Shown here: piece after piece, positions 5,102 to 9,153 of the stretch
Position numbering within the stretch: position 1 is the stretch's first letter
Layout: the number at the start of each line of letters is the position of its first letter
Origin: 2-12-FULL-41-17 sp964562855
GTDB taxonomy: Bacteria > Patescibacteriota > Microgenomatia > Curtissbacterales > GWA2-41-24
Length of the DNA: 9,153 nt
Assembly (NCBI GenBank): GCA_964562855.1
Contig: CAZLVB010000030.1
Span: 1-9,153 of the forward strand
Direction: 5' to 3'
Program-made: the position numbers and the translations under genes
The notes under the pieces: generated by a model
Told to the model about the DNA's origin: nothing
Seen by the model: only the letters and a program-made list of their open reading frames with translations
Database searches by the model: none

Positions 5102-6100
5102 TTATTTTTGAGTCCCGACCCTGTGTTTTTCGACCCAAGCAGTACCCTTATCGCTTTGTCTTGCCATTTGCACTAAATCGTCCGGCAGGGGAAACTTTAT
5201 CTCTTCACGTAATACGTCCAGTTTTTCAACTTTTGCCCCCGGGTTTTTAGAGAGCAAAAAATTAATAAGGTTTTCTACTAAATATTCTGGCGCAGATGCA
5301 CCGGAGGTTACGCCAAATGTCGCGGCATCCCCAAACCACTGATCTTTAACTTGTGATTCATCATCAATAAGATAAGCGCGAGTTCCCTCATCGCGACAAA
5401 CCTCTACTAATCTATTGGAATTCGAGCTGGTTTTTGATCCGATTACCAAAACCAGATCACTTTTTTTGGCAAGTTCCCTTGCCGCCTTTTGCCTGTTTGT
5501 CGTTGCATAACAGATATCACTTGCCGGCGGCTCAATGATCTTTGGAAATCTCTTTTTCAGGGCCTCTATGGTTTTTGAGACATCGGCAATCGAAAGTGTC
5601 GTTTGCGTCAGATAAACCAGCTTTTCTTCTTGCGGTGGAGAAAGACTTTCAACTTCCTTTTCCTCTTCGATTAGCGTTATCCAACCTTCCGGTACTTCGC
5701 CCATCACCCCGATACCTTCCGGATGATCTCTGTGCCCAACATAAATTACAAAATAGCCCTCGCGTACATACCTTTGGGCTTCCAAGTGGACTTTGGTGAC
5801 TAAAGGACAAGTGGCGTCTATAACTTTATGCCCGCGCCTCTGGGCTTCTTCCTTGATTCTTGGATCTGTACCATGGGCACTAAAAACCAATACGGACTGG
5901 GGCGGTACCTCGCCCAAATCCTCGACAAAAACTGCGCCTTTTATTTTGAGATTTTCAACAACGTGAATATTGTGAACAATAGCGTGCTTGACATAGACAG
6001 GCGGGCCAAAAATCTCAAGTGTCGTCTCAACCACGTCAATCGCCCGGTCAACCCCGGCGCAAAAACCTCTTGGATAGGAAAGTAGAATTTTTCTAAGCAT
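5102..6100 (-). CDS. ispH: 4-hydroxy-3-methylbut-2-enyl diphosphate reductase
   Basis: Last MEP-pathway step: reduces HMBPP to IPP and DMAPP with an iron-sulfur cluster. From ATG 6100 it has 332 residues (E. coli 316). The cluster cysteines are Cys14 (PRGFCAGV), Cys98 (DATCPLV) and Cys197 (SDICYATTNRQ). Substrate residues are His43 (VHNIHVV), His76 (SAHG), His126 and Glu128 (HRDHPEG), and Thr168 (TQTTLS). The C-terminal TSGASAPE also matches. The frame is open upstream to 6163, but that adds 21 non-conserved residues inside ispG; the true N-terminus MLRKILLSYPRGFCAG begins at 6100. It overlaps ispG by eight bases (AATGCTTA, 6093-6100), the same overlap string as ispF/ispE. Confident. Confidence 0.96.
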   Translation of the reverse strand: MLRKILLSYPRGFCAGVDRAIDVVETTLEIFGPPVYVKHAIVHNIHVVENLKIKGAVFVEDLGEVPPQSVLVFSAHGTDPRIKEEAQRRGHKVIDATCPLVTKVHLEAQRYVREGYFVIYVGHRDHPEGIGVMGEVPEGWITLIEEEKEVESLSPPQEEKLVYLTQTTLSIADVSKTIEALKKRFPKIIEPPASDICYATTNRQKAARELAKKSDLVLVIGSKTSSNSNRLVEVCRDEGTRAYLIDDESQVKDQWFGDAATFGVTSGASAPEYLVENLINFLLSKNPGAKVEKLDVLREEIKFPLPDDLVQMARQSDKGTAWVEKHRVGTQK

Positions 6101-7196
6101 TTTTGAGTTTCTTAATCTCCCTTCTGTATCCTTTCTCGATAAGAACCTGCTTAATCTCTTCAATAAAAACCGGCAGCAATTCTTCTTCTTTTAGTGTCCT
6201 AATAAGTTTTCCCTTCTTAAATATTGCTCCCTGGTTTCTGCCGCCGCATACGCCAATGTCGGCAAAACTTGCCTCTCCAGGACCGTTTACTACACAACCC
6301 ATGACCGCCACTTTTATAGGAGCATCAAGAGGCGAAACAATCGCTTCGACAGATTTAGCAAGACCAATTAAATCAATTTGGGTACGCCCACAAGTCGGAC
6401 AAGCTATGATTTCTACTCCCTTTTGCCTCAAACCCAAAGATTTAAGAATCTCCCAGCCAGCTTTGACCTGCTCCTTGGGATCATCAGCGATCGATACTCT
6501 TATGGTATCTCCGATACCTTCTGCTAAAATCGACCCGATCCCAACAGCACTTTTAACAGTCCCTGCCCAAAGAGTACCTGCTTCTGTAATCCCGACATGC
6601 AAAGGGTAGTTAAAACGTTTTGCAAAAAGCATATAAGCCTCTCTGGCAATAACCGGGTTATCACCTTTTAGAGAAACCACAATGTTGAAAAATTTTAACT
6701 CTTCAAGAAGCTTTACGTGTCGTGTTGCCGATTCAACCATTACCCTGGGAACGCCATATTTGCCATATTGTGCATAAAGGTCTTTTTCCAAAGAACCCAT
6801 GTTGACACCGATTCTCATCGGAATATTTCGTTCCCTACAAACACCAACAACCTCTTTGACCCGGTCGATACCGCCAATGTTTCCAGGATTGATCCGCACC
6901 TTATCCGCACCGTTTTTGGCAGCTTCAATTGCAAGTAAATATTGAAAGTGTATATCAACTACAAGCGGAATTTTTATCTGTTTTTTAATTAATTTTATTG
7001 CCTTTGCCGACTCTATATCCGGAACAGTAACCCTAATAATTTCGCAACCTGCTTCTTCTAAATCTTTAATCTGTCTAACTGTGGCCTCAACATCGTGTGT
7101 GAGAGTTTGAGTCATTGACTGAACTCGTACCAAGTTGCCATTACCTATTGTCAATTTGCCAATTTTTACTGCCCTGGTTTTATCCCGTGTATACAT
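6093..7196 (-). CDS. ispG: 4-hydroxy-3-methylbut-2-en-1-yl diphosphate synthase
   Basis: Sixth MEP-pathway step: ring-opens and reduces 2-C-methyl-D-erythritol 2,4-cyclodiphosphate to HMBPP, using a [4Fe-4S] cluster. 367 residues, close to E. coli (372), so the compact two-domain bacterial form without the plant/Chlamydia insert. Visible are VQSMTQT near the N-terminus, the TIM-barrel strand motifs VDIHF and VRINPGNIG, the motif GVNMGSL, and cluster ligands Cys266 and Cys269 (ACPTCGRT), Cys301 (MGCVVNGPGEA) and Glu308. The start ATG shares one base with the ispE stop (TAATG, 7194-7198), so translation is probably coupled. Confident. Confidence 0.97.
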   Translation of the reverse strand: MYTRDKTRAVKIGKLTIGNGNLVRVQSMTQTLTHDVEATVRQIKDLEEAGCEIIRVTVPDIESAKAIKLIKKQIKIPLVVDIHFQYLLAIEAAKNGADKVRINPGNIGGIDRVKEVVGVCRERNIPMRIGVNMGSLEKDLYAQYGKYGVPRVMVESATRHVKLLEELKFFNIVVSLKGDNPVIAREAYMLFAKRFNYPLHVGITEAGTLWAGTVKSAVGIGSILAEGIGDTIRVSIADDPKEQVKAGWEILKSLGLRQKGVEIIACPTCGRTQIDLIGLAKSVEAIVSPLDAPIKVAVMGCVVNGPGEASFADIGVCGGRNQGAIFKKGKLIRTLKEEELLPVFIEEIKQVLIEKGYRREIKKLKNA

Positions 7197-8071
7197 TAAT
7201 TGATTGTTCTGGCAGTTATAATTTGTTTGATACCGCGCATATTTTTTAACTTATTTTTAGCTGCTTGGGCCCCGCCGATAGAATCAAAAAACCCGACAAC
7301 CGAAAGTCCTGATCCTGCCATAATTACAGCTTTGGCGCCGACGCGCATCAAACTCGTCTTGAGTTCATCTACGATTGGAAACTTAGAAGATACAAGAATT
7401 TCAAAATCGTTAGTAAGATTTTTCAAGATACCTATTTTATCATTTTTCAAAACTGCCGTTTTGAGTTTCTCAAATTTGCCAAAATTGCGGCCAATATCTC
7501 TAGGGTTCAAGTTCTCGTAAACCCAGGCAGTCGAAGGCTTCTGTTCTCTTGGCACAACAACCAAGAGCCCAAAACTTGGCAAATGGGAAGAAAGAGCGGT
7601 CACTTTATAATTCTTCCCATCGCCAACGATCTCGCTTAACCCTCCATACAGACTGTAATAAAAATCCTTGCCCAACAATCTTGAGATGCTCTTTTTTTGA
7701 TCCTCGGAAGGCATAATTTTCCAAAGTCGTGATAATCCTAAAATTGTCGCTGCGGCATCGCTGCTCCCACCACCAAAGCCGGCCCGTATGGGTATATTTT
7801 TGGAAATTTTAATTTTTACTCCTAATTGCCTATCTCCCACTGCCTTTTTGAAGAGCGTCGCTGCCTTAAAGACAAAATTATCTTTCCCTTCAGGCACCGC
7901 AGGATCGTCACAAATGACCTCAATTTGCCTCTCCTGTTTTTTAAAAGAGAGTTGATCCTGTATATCTATTTGGCAGTCTACATAATGAACTGGAAAATAA
8001 CCGTCCGGCTTTTTTTTGGGATCTATATGAATTGCCAAATCTAATTTTGCGAAAGCTGCGGTTTTAAGCAT
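7196..8071 (-). CDS. ispE: 4-(cytidine 5'-diphospho)-2-C-methyl-D-erythritol kinase
   Basis: Fourth MEP-pathway step: ATP-dependent phosphorylation of CDP-methylerythritol by a GHMP-family kinase. 291 residues from ATG 8071, typical length. The phosphate-binding loop PIRAGFGGGSSDAA is at 94-107, Lys9 lies in FAKLDL (family AKLNL, Asn changed to Asp) and KPDGY is at 21-25. The catalytic Asp is probably Asp136 in GKDFYYSLYGG, where most enzymes read GxDVPFxLxGG. The C-terminal AGSGLSVVGFF matches the GSG motif of GHMP kinases. An in-frame TTG at 8077 would add only two residues. It overlaps ispF by eight bases (8064-8071) and ispG by one. Divergent but confident given the cluster. Confidence 0.94.
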   Translation of the reverse strand: MLKTAAFAKLDLAIHIDPKKKPDGYFPVHYVDCQIDIQDQLSFKKQERQIEVICDDPAVPEGKDNFVFKAATLFKKAVGDRQLGVKIKISKNIPIRAGFGGGSSDAAATILGLSRLWKIMPSEDQKKSISRLLGKDFYYSLYGGLSEIVGDGKNYKVTALSSHLPSFGLLVVVPREQKPSTAWVYENLNPRDIGRNFGKFEKLKTAVLKNDKIGILKNLTNDFEILVSSKFPIVDELKTSLMRVGAKAVIMAGSGLSVVGFFDSIGGAQAAKNKLKNMRGIKQIITARTIN

Positions 8072-8540
8072 TGACAAGCAAAACGATAGTAGTTGCCGCG
8101 ATTCCTAATCCCTTTCCAAAGGGAGTTAAACCTTCGCCTGAGGTAAAAGTAATTCCAACTTCTCCTTCATTGATTTCCAGAAGGCTCGCAATATTCTCTT
8201 TCATAGAGGAAACAGCATCAAGAGTAACTTGGGGTTTTTTGGCTTCAACACAAATTGAAACGTTTTTTACCTTATATTTTTGCGCCCTTGCTTTGTTAAA
8301 AACGTACTTTAAGTACATTTTGCTGTCGGATATTCCCCTCGCAAGCATCACGTCTGCCCAAGTCGAAAGCGAATTGCCGCCGACTGCAGAGCTTATGGCA
8401 TTACAAAGGCTGTGCAAAATAACGTCCGCATCAGATTTTCCCGACAATCCCCCGGTTTTAGACACAACTACCCCACCCAAAACCAATGGTTTATTACCAC
8501 CAAATTTATGAGAATCTTGTCCGATACCTACTCGTTCCAT
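8064..8540 (-). CDS. ispF: 2-C-methyl-D-erythritol 2,4-cyclodiphosphate synthase, divergent
   Basis: Fifth MEP-pathway step: cyclises CDP-methylerythritol 2-phosphate to the cyclodiphosphate with release of CMP; the family is trimeric and zinc-dependent. 158 residues, normal length. Zinc ligands are Asp9, His11 (QDSHKFGG) and His43 (SDADVILHSL). The C-terminal TSGEGLTPFGKGLGIAA corresponds to the family TTxExLGFxGRxEGIAA. Two places are unusual: the family AHSDGD reads GKSDAD (residues 34-39, His replaced by Lys), and the GDIGxxFPDxD loop is reduced to GGNSLSTWADV. The start ATG is 13 bases inside the end of ispD (8528-8540). Identity is supported by motifs and position; catalytic competence depends on how the altered loop works. 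Confidence 0.92.
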   Translation of the reverse strand: MERVGIGQDSHKFGGNKPLVLGGVVVSKTGGLSGKSDADVILHSLCNAISSAVGGNSLSTWADVMLARGISDSKMYLKYVFNKARAQKYKVKNVSICVEAKKPQVTLDAVSSMKENIASLLEINEGEVGITFTSGEGLTPFGKGLGIAATTIVLLVNA

Positions 8541-9153
8541 TTTTTTAATATTTGCTCTGCAGCCGAAAGATCTTCGCCAAAAGTAATCTTAAAATTGGCA
8601 CTCGAACAAGGAATAATTTTAGGTTTTATACCACTTCTTTCCACAAGTTGAGCGTCGTCAGTTCCTTCAAATTTTTCCCCGCTTGCCGAAAAATGTGCTT
8701 TGTACAAAACCTCAAAAGTTGCCACTTGAGGAGTCTGCGCATACCACGAATACTGCCTCAGGGGGGTTTCAACGACAAATCCCAATTTATTGCTTATTTT
8801 GACTGTATCTCTCGCTTTTTGAGCTAAAAGGGCCGCTTTATTTTGTTTTGCGCCTTTAAAAACTTCCCTAATTTCGCGATTTTTAACAAACGGATTAACC
8901 GCATTATGAACACCAACTAAGTCATCATTTTTAATTTTTGACTTAAATTTTTTTAAAATACTAAATGTAGATTCTTGTCTTGAACCGCCGGCGACTACAA
9001 CATCAATAATTTTAGAAAATCCGTATTTTTTAATAATTTTCTTAATTTTTTCGATATCGACACCTCTTGCTGAAATAATCATTTTGTCAATAACCTTACT
9101 TTTTTCAAATGCCAAAAGGTTCCATTGAAGAAGTTGCACTTTTCCCATTTTTG
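8528..9153 (-). CDS. ispD: 2-C-methyl-D-erythritol 4-phosphate cytidylyltransferase, 5' end cut by window edge
   Basis: Third MEP-pathway step: transfers CMP from CTP to methylerythritol phosphate. The frame runs off the window at 9153, and the Met at 9148 lies where the family reads GKPVLxWTLxAFE, so it is internal. About 20-30 N-terminal residues, including the glycine-rich nucleotide loop (AAGxGxRM), lie outside. Visible motifs are AGGSRQEST (family GGxxRQxSV), VGVHNAVNPFV (family VHDAARPxV, with Asp and Arg replaced by Asn), AQTPQVATFE, TDDAQLVE and ITFGEDLSAAEQIL. It is the most upstream MEP gene visible and overlaps ispF by 13 bases. Family assignment is firm; the HNAVNP substitutions make it a divergent member. 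Confidence 0.92.
   Translation of the reverse strand, partial: KMGKVQLLQWNLLAFEKSKVIDKMIISARGVDIEKIKKIIKKYGFSKIIDVVVAGGSRQESTFSILKKFKSKIKNDDLVGVHNAVNPFVKNREIREVFKGAKQNKAALLAQKARDTVKISNKLGFVVETPLRQYSWYAQTPQVATFEVLYKAHFSASGEKFEGTDDAQLVERSGIKPKIIPCSSANFKITFGEDLSAAEQILKKWNE

Noticed and set aside
6101..6163. N-terminal extension of IspH to 6163
   Set aside because: The 21 extra residues lie inside ispG, are not family-like, and precede a normal start at 6100 with the conserved PRGFCAG.
6103..6609. 168-residue plus-strand ORF
   Set aside because: It lies wholly antisense to ispG, whose motifs and cluster ligands are all present; the long antisense frame follows from codon composition.
8071..8511. 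146-residue plus-strand ORF
   Set aside because: Antisense to ispF across almost its whole length, with no recognisable domain.

Overview
The window is a dense, one-directional stretch of a bacterial chromosome: every credible gene lies on the minus strand and is read from high to low coordinates. It is moderately AT-rich, with gene overlaps of 1-13 bases. The organism is probably an uncultivated Patescibacteria/CPR-type bacterium, perhaps Microgenomates-like. This is an inference from the compact operon, the archaeal-type cupin phosphoglucose isomerase beside a bacterial MEP pathway, divergent enzyme motifs, and many short palindromic and heptamer repeats inside genes. No rRNA or marker gene is present to settle it. 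TGA is used as a stop (2238-2240), so the UGA-glycine code of SR1/Gracilibacteria is not indicated.

Region 1 (9153 down to 5102) is an isoprenoid operon: ispD (5' end outside the window), ispF, ispE, ispG and ispH. These are the MEP-pathway steps from MEP to IPP/DMAPP. Four junctions overlap, and two share the same 8-base AATGCTTA overlap. dxs and dxr are not in the window.

Region 2 (5083 down to 2683) uses the IPP/DMAPP. One 534-residue protein fuses an IDI-type Nudix domain, whose catalytic Cys is replaced by Ser, to a trans-polyprenyl diphosphate synthase. uppS follows (cis-prenyltransferase, lipid carrier). Between them is a 22-bp perfect palindrome flanked by 11-bp direct repeats.

Region 3 (2675 down to 1) is a hexose-phosphate module: a small cupin related to type II phosphomannose isomerase, a cupin phosphoglucose isomerase, and glmS (3' end outside the window). 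They converge on fructose-6-phosphate and glucosamine-6-phosphate. Together with UppS this suggests supply of both lipid carrier and amino sugar for the cell envelope.

Region 3 is also crowded with small repeats: heptamer tandem arrays, twin GGGGTYGRACCCC hairpins, a CCCTGAGC...TCGAAGGG-type repeat and a CCGCCAGCTGGCGG palindrome. Several are translated in frame inside glmS and the cupin isomerase without breaking the frame. I found only one comparable element in the isoprenoid half, at 3406-3467.
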